From the NCBI GenBank assembly GCA_041917255.1, contig JAYRYA010000002.1, forward strand, positions 124,001-188,000: a stretch of DNA of 64,000 nt, read 5' to 3'. This stretch comes from Zoogloea sp041917255. Lineage in GTDB: Bacteria > Pseudomonadota > Gammaproteobacteria > Burkholderiales > Rhodocyclaceae. The position numbers and the translations under genes were made by a program. The notes beneath the pieces were generated by a model, which worked only from the letters and a program-made list of their open reading frames with translations, did no database searches and was not told where the DNA came from. This document shows positions 43,432 through 52,665 of this stretch, in pieces. Positions within the stretch are counted from its first letter, which is position 1. The number at the start of each line of letters is the position of its first letter.

Positions 43432-46400
43432 ATGGAGCAGCAACCCAAGGCCGCGCGGCGGCCGCTGAAGTGGGCGCTGTGGGGCGCGGGCATCGTTGCG
43501 GTGGTCGGCGTGGCCGGCTCTCTGGTGGCGCCCCCGCTGGTCAAGTCGATCGCCGAGGAGAAGCTCTCGGCGCAGTTGCACCGCAAGGTGACGATCGAGG
43601 GCATCTCGATCAATCCGTATGCGCTGTCGGCCGAGGTGCGCGGTTTCAAAATGCTGGAGCCCGACGGCGGGGCGACGGCGGCAAGCTTCACGTCGCTGTA
43701 CGCCAATGTCGAGGCGGAGTCCCTGCTGCGTGGTGGCGTCGTGGTGCAGGCCGTGACGCTGGTCGAGCCCGTGGTGAGCGTCGTCCGGCTGGGGGGCTCG
43801 CGCCTCAACTGGTCCGACGTGATCGACGAGATCCTCAACAAACCGGACGATGGCTCGAAGAGCCTGTTTTCGGTCCATAACATCCGCGTCGAGAAGGGCC
43901 GCATCGACATCGACGACCGCGCGGTGGGGCAGAAGCACGCGGTGGCCGATCTGGATCTGGGCATCCCGTTTGTCTCCAACCTGCCTTCCCATGTGGAGAC
44001 CTTTGTCGAGCCACTGTTGGCGATGAAGGTCGATGGCACGCCCGTCGAGGTGCACGGCAAGGCCAGGCCGTTTTCGGCGACCCGCGAGTCGGTGGTCGAG
44101 CTCAAGTTCGATCGCTTCGACCTGACCCGCTATCTGGCCTATGTGCCCATCGACAAACCTTTCCGGCTGCCGTCGGCGCGGCTGTCGTCCGATCTTGAAC
44201 TCTCTTTTGCACAGCCTGCTGGTGCAGCGCCGAGCGTGACGGTGAAGGGCGGCGTCGGCCTCGACGCGGTGGAGATCCAGCACGCGGATGGTCGGCCGGC
44301 GATCAAGCTGCCGTCGGTGAAGATCGGCATCAACAAGCTGGCGCCCCTGGGGGGCGAGCTGGCGCTTGGCAGCGTGACCATCGACAAGCCGGAGTTTGTG
44401 GTTGGGCGTGATCGCGATGGGCGCATCAGCCTCCTGTCGCTCGTTCCCAAGCCTGCTGCCAGGCCGGCCGATCCCGCACCGTTGCCGGCCGACAGCAAAC
44501 CGGCCAAGCCGTTTGCCGTGAGCCTGGCTGAGTTCAAGCTCACGGGCGGCAAGCTGGATTTTTCGGACGATCTGCCTTCCGGCTCCTTCACCAAGACCCT
44601 GCAGGACATTCACCTCTCGCTGCAAAAGTTCCAGCTGACGGGTGGCGAGCCTGCGGCCCTGGCGTTCGGGTTTGCGACGCCTTCCGGTGAAACCCTCGAA
44701 CACAAGGGCAGCATTGCCCTGTCGCCCCTCAAGGCCGTTGGCACGCTGGAACTCGCCGGCTTTGACCTGGTGAGCCCCAAGCCGTACATCGCCGCAGCGC
44801 TGCCGGGCGGAGATGTGGTCTCCGGCAAGTTCGATGGGAGGATCGCCTACGACGTGGTGCAGGATGCCAGCGGCGAGCCAAAGGTGAAGCTCAAGGCCGA
44901 ATCCCTTGCCCTGAAGGGCGTGGGCGTGCAGCTCAAGGGCGAGAAGGCGCCACTGCTCAAGCTCGGCGCCCTTGACGTGCACGATGCCGACGTGGATCTT
45001 GCTGCCCGCAAGGTGACGGTGGGCGAGGTGAGCGGCAAGGCGACGCGGGTGGCGCTGGTGCGCGACAAGCACGGTGAGTTCAACGCTCAGAGACTTGCTG
45101 GCTCGGCACCGGTGGCATCGGCAAAGCCGGCGCCGAAACATGCTACTAGGCCCACTCCGGCCGCCAAGGGCGGGCCGGACTGGCTGGTTGAGGTAAAGCG
45201 CGTGGCGCTGGACGACTGGGGCGTGCGCGTCGAGGACCGTACGCTGTCACCGGCCGTCGTGCTCAATGCCGACCCCCTGTCCCTGAAGATCGACGGGCTC
45301 TCGACGGCCAAGGGCAGCAAGGCGAAGCTCAACCTGCAGGCGGCCATCAACAAGCGCGGCAAGGTGGGCGTGGGCGGTACGATGGGGCTGGCGCCCATGG
45401 CGGGCAACCTGGATCTCGACCTGAAGGCGGTGGATCTGGCGATGCTCCAGCCCTATGTGACCGAAAAGGTGAAGATCGCGATCACCCGCGGCAATGTGAC
45501 GTCCCGTGGCAAGCTGGCCTTCGAGCTGCCGCCGGGCGGTGCGGTGAAGGGGGGCTTCAAGGGCAATCTGACCATCGGCGATTTTGCGTCGGTGGATAAG
45601 CTTAACGCTGCCGATTTCCTCAAGTGGCGCTCGCTCTATTTCGGTGGCGTGGATGTGCGTCTGTCGCCCATGGCGGTGAGCATCGATGACATCGCGCTCA
45701 CCGATTTCTATACCCGTCTCATCCTCAATGCCAAGGGCGGCTTGAACATCCGGGAGATTGCCGCGCAGCAGGCTGCCGAGGAAAAGGCGGCGGCCGACGC
45801 AGGGAGCAAGGAGAGCGCGGCCCCGGTGATCCGTCCGGCCCCGGGTGTGGCGGTCACCAAGCTTGCGCCGCCGCCCGAGCCGCCAAACCCCCTGTCGATC
45901 AAGCGCATCACCCTGCAGGGCGGCAACATTGCCTACAGCGACCGCTTCATCAAGCCCAACTATGATGCCAACCTCACCGGGATGGGCGGCAAGCTCGTGA
46001 ATCTCTCGTCCAACCCCGACGTGATCGCCGAGCTGGATCTGCGTGGCAAGGTGGACGATTCGGCGCCAGTCGAGGTGATCGGCCGGTTCAACCCCTTCCG
46101 GCAGGACAAGGCGCTGGACATCCGTGCGTCGGTGAAGGACTTCGAGCTCTCCAGCGTATCCACCTACGCCGGCAAGTACGTGGGCTACGGGATCGAGAAA
46201 GGCAAGCTGTCGGCCAATCTCAATTACAAGATCGTCGACCGCAAGCTCACGGCGACCAATCAGGTTTTCCTGGATCAGCTGACCTTCGGGGACAAGGTCG
46301 AAAGCCCGAGTGCCCTCAAGCTGCCGGTGCTGTTGGCGGTGTCATTGCTCAAGGATAGTCGGGGTGAGATCGATCTGGATCTGCCCATCGGTGGTTCGCT

Positions 46401-47082
46401 GGACGACCCCGAATTCAGTGTGGCGCGGATTGTCGTCAAAGTGATCGTCAATCTCATCACGAAGGCGGTGACCTCGCCGTTTGCGCTGCTCGGATCGATG
46501 TTCGGTGGCAACGCCGAAGAGCTCGCGTGGCTGGATTTCGAGCCCGGTTTCGGTCGTCTTCCGGACGGTGCCGACACCAAGCTGCAGTCGATCGCCAAGG
46601 TGATGAACGGGAAGCCGGGCCTCAAGCTCGACATTGCCGGTCGGGTAGATCCTGTCGCCGACCGGGACGGCCTGCGCCGGGCGATGCTGGTGGGCAAGGT
46701 CGAGGCACTCAAGGTGAAGGACATGGCGAAGTCGGGCGAATCCGCTGGCGAGGACGGCCGCGTGCGGGTGTCACCGGAGGAATACCCGGCGCTGCTAACA
46801 CGGGTGTACAAAGATGAGAAGTTTCCCAAGCCGCGCAACATGGTGGGCCTCACCAAGGATCTGCCGGTGGCCGAGATGGAGAAGCTGATCATCACCAACA
46901 CCACGGTAGCCGACGAGGATGTGCGTCTGCTCGCCCAGCGGCGGGCCCAGAACGTGAAGAACTGGCTGGTGAGCAAGGGTCAGGTGCCGGCCGAGCGCAT
47001 CTTCCTGCTGGCTGGTCGTGAAGGCGACGACGGCAAGCAACCGAAGGCCAAGGTCAGCCGGACCGACTTTTCGCTGCGCTGA
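43432..47082 (+). CDS. Large DUF748 (AsmA-like) envelope protein
   Basis: 1216 residues: a short basic N-terminus, one membrane anchor (about 13-36), then repeated beta-rich DUF748/AsmA-like segments filling the periplasm. Examples are VTIEGISINPYALSAEVRGFKM, RLNWSDVIDEIL, NGKARPF-type blocks and GGNIAYSDRFIKPNYDANLTGMGGKL. The C-terminal part (LKLDIAGRVDPVADRDGLRRAML, LAQRRAQNVKNWLVSKGQVPAERIFLL) carries an OmpA-like helix. AsmA/TamB-type proteins are linked to lipid transport between membranes, so a related role is plausible but unproven. Confidence 0.87.
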   Translation: MEQQPKAARRPLKWALWGAGIVAVVGVAGSLVAPPLVKSIAEEKLSAQLHRKVTIEGISINPYALSAEVRGFKMLEPDGGATAASFTSLYANVEAESLLRGGVVVQAVTLVEPVVSVVRLGGSRLNWSDVIDEILNKPDDGSKSLFSVHNIRVEKGRIDIDDRAVGQKHAVADLDLGIPFVSNLPSHVETFVEPLLAMKVDGTPVEVHGKARPFSATRESVVELKFDRFDLTRYLAYVPIDKPFRLPSARLSSDLELSFAQPAGAAPSVTVKGGVGLDAVEIQHADGRPAIKLPSVKIGINKLAPLGGELALGSVTIDKPEFVVGRDRDGRISLLSLVPKPAARPADPAPLPADSKPAKPFAVSLAEFKLTGGKLDFSDDLPSGSFTKTLQDIHLSLQKFQLTGGEPAALAFGFATPSGETLEHKGSIALSPLKAVGTLELAGFDLVSPKPYIAAALPGGDVVSGKFDGRIAYDVVQDASGEPKVKLKAESLALKGVGVQLKGEKAPLLKLGALDVHDADVDLAARKVTVGEVSGKATRVALVRDKHGEFNAQRLAGSAPVASAKPAPKHATRPTPAAKGGPDWLVEVKRVALDDWGVRVEDRTLSPAVVLNADPLSLKIDGLSTAKGSKAKLNLQAAINKRGKVGVGGTMGLAPMAGNLDLDLKAVDLAMLQPYVTEKVKIAITRGNVTSRGKLAFELPPGGAVKGGFKGNLTIGDFASVDKLNAADFLKWRSLYFGGVDVRLSPMAVSIDDIALTDFYTRLILNAKGGLNIREIAAQQAAEEKAAADAGSKESAAPVIRPAPGVAVTKLAPPPEPPNPLSIKRITLQGGNIAYSDRFIKPNYDANLTGMGGKLVNLSSNPDVIAELDLRGKVDDSAPVEVIGRFNPFRQDKALDIRASVKDFELSSVSTYAGKYVGYGIEKGKLSANLNYKIVDRKLTATNQVFLDQLTFGDKVESPSALKLPVLLAVSLLKDSRGEIDLDLPIGGSLDDPEFSVARIVVKVIVNLITKAVTSPFALLGSMFGGNAEELAWLDFEPGFGRLPDGADTKLQSIAKVMNGKPGLKLDIAGRVDPVADRDGLRRAMLVGKVEALKVKDMAKSGESAGEDGRVRVSPEEYPALLTRVYKDEKFPKPRNMVGLTKDLPVAEMEKLIITNTTVADEDVRLLAQRRAQNVKNWLVSKGQVPAERIFLLAGREGDDGKQPKAKVSRTDFSLR

Positions 47083-47099
47083 CCCCGATTGGAGACACG

Positions 47100-47393
47100 A
47101 TGCGCCCCCAAAAACTCGATGCCGCCGCGCAGGAAGCACGTCTTGCCCGCCTTGACGGCTGGCTGCGGGTGGAGGGCCGTGAGGCCATTACCCGCAGCTA
47201 TCGGTTTGCCGACTTCAACGCCGCCTTTGGCTGGATGACCCGGGTCGCGTTGATAGCCGAGAAGCTGGATCACCATCCCGACTGGCGCAACAGCTACAAC
47301 CGTGTCGAGGTGGTGCTCACGACCCATGACGCCGGCGGGCTGACCGACCTGGATTTCCAGCTCGCCGCGTTCATGGATCGCGTGGCGGACTGA
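47100..47393 (+). CDS. phhB: 4a-hydroxytetrahydrobiopterin dehydratase (PCD/DCoH)
   Basis: Recycles the pterin cofactor after aromatic amino acid hydroxylation. 97 residues. The active-site block AEKLDHHPDWRNSYNRVEVVLTTHDAGGLTDLDFQLA contains the conserved His-His-Pro and the downstream His. The N-terminal GWLRVEGREAITRSYRFADFNAAFGWM is family-typical. No phenylalanine hydroxylase gene is nearby; dehydratases of this kind are also found alone or with molybdopterin genes. TTGGAG lies 5-6 bases before the ATG. Confidence 0.93.
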   Translation: MRPQKLDAAAQEARLARLDGWLRVEGREAITRSYRFADFNAAFGWMTRVALIAEKLDHHPDWRNSYNRVEVVLTTHDAGGLTDLDFQLAAFMDRVAD

Positions 47394-47486
47394 GCCGTTT
47401 TGCCGCATTGCGGAATGCTTGTCTGCGCCGAGGGTGATACCCTCTGTAGCAAAAATCGACAAGAACCCAGTGGGAGAGGACGGCAA

Positions 47487-48422
47487 ATGCACCTGACGTT
47501 TGACTGGAGTACGACCCTGCGTCGCGTGCGCGGCCGGTCGAGCTTTGTGCCGGACGCTGCTGCCGCAGCGGGTACACGCTGCGGCTGGAAGCGTTTTCCC
47601 TTTGGTGATCGCATCTACCGCTATGGGGGAAATGCCCTTGCCGCCAACTGGGCGCGCCTCCACGCGGGCGATGCCGAGCCCTATCCCGATGTCGCCGCCC
47701 TGGGGCGGCTGATGCACGCCAATCCGGCGCTTGGTGCGCGGGTGCCCGATCTGGCCGCCGCCGCGCGGGATGTGGAGGAGGCCTGGCGGGCCTATCACGC
47801 GGGTGATTTTGCCGAGGCCGTGGACCGCGGCGAGGCAGCCGGCCCTGTCGGTACGGTGGTTGCTTCCAAAGCGGCGATCGTTTACGCCACCCACCTCGAA
47901 GAAGACGAAATGCGCCGTGCGGCCATCCTGCGGGATACCGTCGATGCCTGTTCGGTGCTGGTCGAACTGGCGCCCCACTGGGGCAACGCGTGGTTCGTGC
48001 ATGGACTTGCAATCGGGCGCTACTGCCAGCACGTGCCGCTGGTGCGCAGCCTTGCCCGGGGTCTGGGTGGCAAGTCGCGGGAATCGTTGCAGCGGGCCCT
48101 GCAACTCGAGCCCGGCCACGCCGATGCCCACGCCGGGCTTGGCATCTACTGCACAGAAGTCATCGACAAGGTGGGGGCGATGGTGGCCGCGCTGACCTAC
48201 GGCGTGAAGAAGGAAACCGCCATCGAACACTTCGAGGCGGCCCGCGCGCTCAATCCCCGTTCGCCGACAACCCTGGTGGAATACGCCCGGGCGCTGATGC
48301 TCGCCGGGGGTGTGGCCGGCCTGGGGCGGGCCCATGAGATCTTCTCGGAAGCGGCGGCTTGCCAGCCTCTCGATGCGCAGGCGCGGCTGGATATGGAATG
48401 GGCGCGCTCTGAACTCGGCTGA
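47487..48422 (+). CDS. TPR-repeat protein of unknown function
   Basis: 311 residues, soluble, no signal peptide. Helical repeats of the tetratricopeptide type are visible: VEEAWRAYHAGDFAEAVDRGEAAG, SRESLQRALQLEPGHADAHAGLGIYCTE and KETAIEHFEAARALNPRSPTTLVEYARALML. A conserved-looking N-terminal block WKRFPFGDRIYRYGGNALAANWARLHAG precedes them. The start at 47487 has GGGAGAGGA upstream. Function not known; TPRs usually mediate protein contacts. Convergent with smpB. Confidence 0.82.
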   Translation: MHLTFDWSTTLRRVRGRSSFVPDAAAAAGTRCGWKRFPFGDRIYRYGGNALAANWARLHAGDAEPYPDVAALGRLMHANPALGARVPDLAAAARDVEEAWRAYHAGDFAEAVDRGEAAGPVGTVVASKAAIVYATHLEEDEMRRAAILRDTVDACSVLVELAPHWGNAWFVHGLAIGRYCQHVPLVRSLARGLGGKSRESLQRALQLEPGHADAHAGLGIYCTEVIDKVGAMVAALTYGVKKETAIEHFEAARALNPRSPTTLVEYARALMLAGGVAGLGRAHEIFSEAAACQPLDAQARLDMEWARSELG

Positions 48423-48441
48423 GCCCGGCGCGCCCGGCCGG

Positions 48442-48888
48442 TCAGACCTTGGCGCGGATGAGGCGCGCCTTTTCCCGCTCCCAGTCGCGTTCCTTCTCGG
48501 ATTCGCGCTTGTCGTACTGTTTTTTGCCCTTGGCAAGGCCCACGCTCACCTTCACCCGGCCCTTGGTGTAGTGCAGGTCGAGGGGCACCAGCGCGTAGCC
48601 GGCGCGTTCAACCTTGCCGATCAGCTTGGAGATTTCTTCGGCGTGGAGCAGCAGCTTGCGGGTGCGGGTCGGGTCGGGGTGAATGTGCGTCGAGGCGGAT
48701 TCGAGCGGCGTGATGTGCATGCCCACGATGAAGATTTCCGCCCCGCGGATCACCACGTAGCTCTCCTTGATGTTGGCGCGTCCGGCGCGGATGCCCTTCA
48801 CCTCCCAGCCTTCCAGCACGAGACCGGCTTCGTATTTATCCTCGATGAAGTAGTCGTGGAAGGCCTTGCGGTTGTCGATGATGCTCAT
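48442..48888 (-). CDS. smpB: SmpB, SsrA-binding protein
   Basis: RNA-binding partner of tmRNA in ribosome rescue. 148 residues. MSIIDNRKAFHDYFIEDKYEAGLVLEGWEVKGIRAGRANIKESYV and the block ALVPLDLHYTKGRVKVSVGLAKGKKQYDKRE are diagnostic. The basic C-terminal tail (RESEKERDWEREKARLIRAK) enters the decoding centre. Divergent from ratA with a 95-bp gap. No ssrA gene was recognised in the window. Confidence 0.97.
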   Translation of the reverse strand: MSIIDNRKAFHDYFIEDKYEAGLVLEGWEVKGIRAGRANIKESYVVIRGAEIFIVGMHITPLESASTHIHPDPTRTRKLLLHAEEISKLIGKVERAGYALVPLDLHYTKGRVKVSVGLAKGKKQYDKRESEKERDWEREKARLIRAKV

Positions 48889-48983
48889 GGCGATAGGCTC
48901 GTGGATGGCGCCGCCTTGGCGCGGGCCGGGTGGGACGCGTAAAATCGCGTATTTTAACAGGTCGCATCCCCGCTCGCTCCCCG

Positions 48984-49421
48984 ATGGCTGCCGTCAAGAA
49001 AATTGTCCTGATCGAGTTTACGCCGGCCCAGATGTTCGATCTGGTGGACCGTTGCGAGGATTACCCCAAATTTCTGCCCTGGTGCGGTGGCAGCGAAGTG
49101 CATGGCCGGGACGATAAAACCACCCGGGCAACCCTGCACATCAACTACCACGGCATCAAGTCGCATTTCAGCACCGAGAACGAGAAGGTCTACCCCTCGC
49201 ACATGCTGATCCGCCTGACTGACGGGCCCTTCACCCATCTTGACGGTTCGTGGGATTTCACGCCGCTGGGCGACGCGGCCTGCAAGGTAGAGTTCAACCT
49301 GCGCTACGAGTTCTCGAGCCGCCTCATCGAGAAGGCCGTCGGGCCGGTGTTCAGCCACATCGCCAATACATTCGTCGACTCCTTCGTGAAGCGCGCCGAA
49401 CAAATCTATGGACGGAAATGA
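48984..49421 (+). CDS. ratA: RatA/COQ10 family protein (START-like fold)
   Basis: 145 residues from MAAVKKIVLIEFTPAQMFDLVDRCEDYPKFLPWCGGSEV, a complete polyketide-cyclase/START-like domain. Homologues are called RatA, reported as a ribosome-association toxin in E. coli, or COQ10-like ubiquinone-binding proteins. Which role applies here cannot be told from sequence. WDFTPLGDAACKVEFNLRYEFSSRLIEKAVGPVF is typical. It overlaps rnfH as ATGA, the conserved ratA-rnfH (ratAB) pair. Confidence 0.93.
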   Translation: MAAVKKIVLIEFTPAQMFDLVDRCEDYPKFLPWCGGSEVHGRDDKTTRATLHINYHGIKSHFSTENEKVYPSHMLIRLTDGPFTHLDGSWDFTPLGDAACKVEFNLRYEFSSRLIEKAVGPVFSHIANTFVDSFVKRAEQIYGRK

Positions 49422-49765
49422 CCATGTCCGATGATGTCAGCCAGGATTCCATCAACGTAGACGTGTGCTACGCGCTGCGTGACCGCCAGGAGATCGTCCG
49501 GCTCAAGCTGCCGGCCGGCGCCACGGTGCAGCGGGCCATTGATGCTTCCGGGCTGCTCCAGAAGCATCCCGAGATCGACATCGTCAAGACCAACAAGCTT
49601 GGCGTGTTTGCCAAACTGGTGAAGGCCGACACCGTGCTGCGCGACCGGGACCGGATCGAGATCTACCGTCCCCTGATTGCCGACCCGAAGGAAGTGCGCC
49701 GCAAGCGCGCAGAAGAGGGAAAGGTCATGAAGAAGGGCGGTGGCCCCGCTGAAGAGGCCACCTGA
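49418..49765 (+). CDS. rnfH: RnfH family (RatB-like) ubiquitin-fold protein
   Basis: 115 residues from the ATG overlapping ratA (a second ATG two codons later is equally plausible). The core reads INVDVCYALRDRQEIVRLKLPAGATVQRAIDASGLL...EIDIVKTNKLGVFAKLVKADTVLRDRDRIEIYRPLIADPKEVRRKRAEE. This is the RnfH family with beta-grasp fold and the conserved YRPLxxDPKExRRxRA end. Function is not established. Confidence 0.92.
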   Translation: MTMSDDVSQDSINVDVCYALRDRQEIVRLKLPAGATVQRAIDASGLLQKHPEIDIVKTNKLGVFAKLVKADTVLRDRDRIEIYRPLIADPKEVRRKRAEEGKVMKKGGGPAEEAT

Positions 49766-49775
49766 AGGGCGGCGT

Positions 49776-50261
49776 TCAGCGGCAGGTCTTGTCCACGGCG
49801 CGGCGGGTGCGCTCGATGGCGGCGTTGCGCTCGTCGTCGTCCAGGAAGACCCGCTCGCCGTTTTCGTCGAAGCGGCTCATCCGTTGTCCGCTCTCGAGCG
49901 CCGTGAGTTGGGCGCGGTTCTCGGCGCATTCCCGCTGCCGCGCCTGATCGTTGGCCTGGGCCTTGCGGGCTTTCTCCTCGGCTTCCGCGGCTTCGGCCCG
50001 ACGCTTGCGGAAGGCCAGTTCCTTCTCGGCGTAGCTTTGCGAAGCGGCGGGTGCAGTTGCCGCGCTGTCGCCACCGTCGCCCGACCGGGCAGGGGGTTGT
50101 GGCGCGATCGACCCCTGACGGACCGTGCGGATCTTTGCATCCGGCGGAGGCATGTCGGAATAGTGCACCTGTCCGCTGGCGTCCTTCCAGCTGTAAATAC
50201 CCTGTCCAAAGGCTGCCGGTCCGGTGGAAAGCAGCAGGACAAGGAAAAAATTGCGGAACAT
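49776..50261 (-). CDS. Exported DUF4124 protein
   Basis: 161 residues: signal peptide (MFRNFFLVLLLSTGPAAFGQ), then the short DUF4124 motif GIYSWKDASGQVHYSDMPPPDAKI. A linker rich in Ala/Pro/Ser and a long charged coiled-coil region (SYAEKELAFRKRRAEAAEAEEKARKAQAND...) follow. Periplasmic; function unknown. A DUF4124 gene divergent from guaB is a common arrangement in betaproteobacteria. Convergent with rnfH. Confidence 0.87.
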   Translation of the reverse strand: MFRNFFLVLLLSTGPAAFGQGIYSWKDASGQVHYSDMPPPDAKIRTVRQGSIAPQPPARSGDGGDSAATAPAASQSYAEKELAFRKRRAEAAEAEEKARKAQANDQARQRECAENRAQLTALESGQRMSRFDENGERVFLDDDERNAAIERTRRAVDKTCR

Positions 50262-50286
50262 CAGAAACTCCAGTCAGACAAAGCTT

Positions 50287-50315
50287 TTGCCGGGAAGCGG
50301 CGACCTACGTATAAT
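50287..50315 (+). promoter_or_regulatory. Sigma-70-type promoter of guaB
   Basis: TTGCCG (50287-50292) and a perfect TATAAT (50310-50315) are separated by 17 bases. The -10 ends 27 bases before the guaB ATG, giving a short leader. No operator-like palindrome stands out. Confidence 0.75.
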
Positions 50316-50342
50316 ACGGATTTGATTCAAGGGATTAAAGCC

Positions 50343-51803
50343 ATGCGAGTGATTCAGAAGGCGCTGACGTTCGATGACGTCCTTCTCGTCCCGGCCCATT
50401 CCAGCGTTCTCCCGCGCGACGTCAACCTCCAGACGAAACTCACGCGCAACATTACCCTGAATATTCCGCTGGTGTCCGCAGCCATGGACACCGTCACCGA
50501 AGCGCGTCTTGCCATTGCTCTCGCCCAGGAAGGCGGGATCGGTATCGTTCACAAGAACCTTACCGCCCAGCAGCAGGCCGCCGAAGTGGCCAAGGTAAAG
50601 CGCTTCGAATCGGGCATCCTCAAGGATCCGATCACCATTCCGCCGACCATGACGGTCCGCGAAGTGCTGACCCTGACCCGCAGCCACAAGATCTCCGGCC
50701 TGCCGGTGGTCGAGAACGGCAAGGTCATCGGCATCGTCACCAACCGCGACACGCGTTTCGAGACCAACCTCGATCAGCCGGTGTCCGCCATCATGACGCC
50801 CCATGCGCGGCTCGTCACCGTCAAGGAAGGCACCAGCCTCGATGACGCCCGCGCCTTGATGCACAAGCATCGCCTCGAGCGCGTGCTGGTCCTGAACGAC
50901 GCCGGCGAGCTTGCCGGGCTCATCACTGTCAAGGACATGATGAAGTCCACCGAGCACCCGCTTGCCGCCAAGGACAGCCACGGCCGTCTGCGCGTGGGCG
51001 CCGCCATCGGCGTGGGTGCGGGCACCGAGGAGCGGGCGGCGCTGCTGGCCGAGGCCGGTGTGGACGTGATCGTCGTCGATACCGCGCACGGTCACTCCCA
51101 GGGTGTGCTCGACCGCGTCAACTGGGTCAAGAAGAACTTCCCGCAGGTCGAGGTCATCGGCGGCAACATCGCCACCGCGGCGGCTGCGCTGGCGCTGGTC
51201 GAAGCCGGTGTCGATGGCGTCAAGGTCGGCATCGGCCCGGGCTCCATCTGCACCACCCGTATCGTCGCCGGCGTCGGCGTGCCGCAGATCACCGCGGTCG
51301 ACAACGTCGCCACCGCGCTGGCCGGTTCCGGCGTGCCGCTCATCGCCGACGGTGGCATCCGCTACTCCGGCGACATCTCCAAGGCCATCGCCGCCGGTGC
51401 CAACGTCGTGATGCTGGGCGGCCTGTTCGCCGGTACCGAAGAAGCGCCGGGCGAGACCGTGCTGTTCCAGGGCCGTTCCTACAAGTCCTACCGGGGCATG
51501 GGGTCGCTGGGTGCGATGCAGCAGGGCGCTGCCGACCGTTACTTCCAGGACAACGAAGGCAACGTGGACAAGCTGGTGCCGGAAGGCATCGAAGGCCGCG
51601 TGCCCTACAAGGGCGCGGTGACCGCAGTGATCCATCAGCTGATGGGTGGTCTGCGTGCCTCCATGGGTTACGTGGGCTGCGCCACCATCGACGAGATGCG
51701 CTCCCGCGCCGAGTTCGTCGAGATCACGTCGGCCGGCATTCGTGAATCCCACGTCCACGACGTGCAGATCACCAAGGAAGCGCCGAACTACCACGTGGAT
51801 TGA
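50343..51803 (+). CDS. guaB: IMP dehydrogenase
   Basis: Rate-limiting enzyme of guanine nucleotide synthesis: IMP to XMP with NAD. 486 residues from MRVIQKALTFDDVLLVPAHSSVLP. Two CBS domains (about 90-205) are inserted in the catalytic barrel. The catalytic Cys303 lies in GIGPGSICTTRIV; the flap region SYRGMGSLGAMQQG is intact. The usual partner guaA does not follow; instead a strong terminator and an unrelated ABC ATPase gene come next. Confidence 0.98.
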   Translation: MRVIQKALTFDDVLLVPAHSSVLPRDVNLQTKLTRNITLNIPLVSAAMDTVTEARLAIALAQEGGIGIVHKNLTAQQQAAEVAKVKRFESGILKDPITIPPTMTVREVLTLTRSHKISGLPVVENGKVIGIVTNRDTRFETNLDQPVSAIMTPHARLVTVKEGTSLDDARALMHKHRLERVLVLNDAGELAGLITVKDMMKSTEHPLAAKDSHGRLRVGAAIGVGAGTEERAALLAEAGVDVIVVDTAHGHSQGVLDRVNWVKKNFPQVEVIGGNIATAAAALALVEAGVDGVKVGIGPGSICTTRIVAGVGVPQITAVDNVATALAGSGVPLIADGGIRYSGDISKAIAAGANVVMLGGLFAGTEEAPGETVLFQGRSYKSYRGMGSLGAMQQGAADRYFQDNEGNVDKLVPEGIEGRVPYKGAVTAVIHQLMGGLRASMGYVGCATIDEMRSRAEFVEITSAGIRESHVHDVQITKEAPNYHVD

Positions 51804-51822
51804 TCGCCCGCGATCGTCCCTG

Positions 51823-51857
51823 AAAGAAGGCAGCCGAGAGGCTGCCTTCTTTCGTTT
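51823..51857. terminator. Strong terminator after guaB
   Basis: A perfect 13-bp stem AAAGAAGGCAGCC / GGCTGCCTTCTTT with a GAGA tetraloop, followed by CGTTT. The A/T ends on both arms would let it work in either direction. It lies 20 bases after the guaB stop. Confidence 0.92.
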
Positions 51858-51934
51858 GGGCGGCGGTGTCGCCAGCAGGCGGAGGATAATCGCCATCCGG
51901 CTGAACCTCTGCGCTGCCGCGCACTCCATCCGAC

Positions 51935-52648
51935 ATGCTCAATCGAACCCGCTCCGAAACTTCGACGACCGCCGCCGTGCTCGAACCGGTCGTGGAAGTC
52001 AGCCACCTCTCCCGCGCGGTCAGGTCAGACGATGGCGTACCGCTATCGATCCTCGACGACGTCTCCTTCACCATCGCTGCCGGTGAGGCAATTGCCATCG
52101 TCGGCGCGTCCGGCTCTGGGAAGTCCACGCTGCTGGGGCTGCTTGCCGGGCTGGATTCGCCCAGCGGCGGTAGTGTGCGCATCCGCGGTCAGGATCTGTT
52201 CGCCCTCGACGAGGATGGCCGGGCCGAACTGCGCGGGGCCTGCGTGGGCTTCGTGTTCCAGTCCTTCCAGCTGCTGCCGGCGCTCACCGCGCTCGAGAAC
52301 GTGATGCTGCCGCTGGAACTCGCCGGCCGCCGCGATGCGCGTCAGGAGGCCGAAGCCTGGCTCGGTCGGGTCGGGCTGTCGGGACGGCTCGGGCATTATC
52401 CACGCCAGCTTTCGGGCGGTGAGCAGCAGCGGGTGGCGGTGGCCCGGGCCTTTGCGCCGCGGCCGGCGCTGGTGCTGGCCGATGAGCCCACCGGCAATCT
52501 CGATGTGGCCACTGGCGAGGCGGTCATCGAGCTGATGTTCTCCCTCAACGCCGAATCCGGCACAACCCTGGTGTTGGTGACCCACGACAACGCGCTGGCC
52601 GCCCGCTGTGGCCGCACCCTGCGGCTGGCAGCAGGGCGCCTGGTCTAA
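51935..52648 (+). CDS. YbbA-like ABC transporter ATP-binding protein
   Basis: 237 residues, MacB/LolD-type ATPase. Walker A GASGSGKST, Q-loop FVFQSFQLLP, signature LSGGEQQRVAVARA, Walker B VLADEPTGNLD and the switch His in LVTHD are intact. The N-terminal 20 residues are extra. No permease gene is adjacent: guaB lies upstream and hpnE is convergent downstream, 17 bases between stop codons. YbbA normally pairs with a large permease (YbbP), so here the partner must lie elsewhere or be shared. Confidence 0.9.
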   Translation: MLNRTRSETSTTAAVLEPVVEVSHLSRAVRSDDGVPLSILDDVSFTIAAGEAIAIVGASGSGKSTLLGLLAGLDSPSGGSVRIRGQDLFALDEDGRAELRGACVGFVFQSFQLLPALTALENVMLPLELAGRRDARQEAEAWLGRVGLSGRLGHYPRQLSGGEQQRVAVARAFAPRPALVLADEPTGNLDVATGEAVIELMFSLNAESGTTLVLVTHDNALAARCGRTLRLAAGRLV

Positions 52649-52665
52649 GCGGTTCTGAAGCGCGC

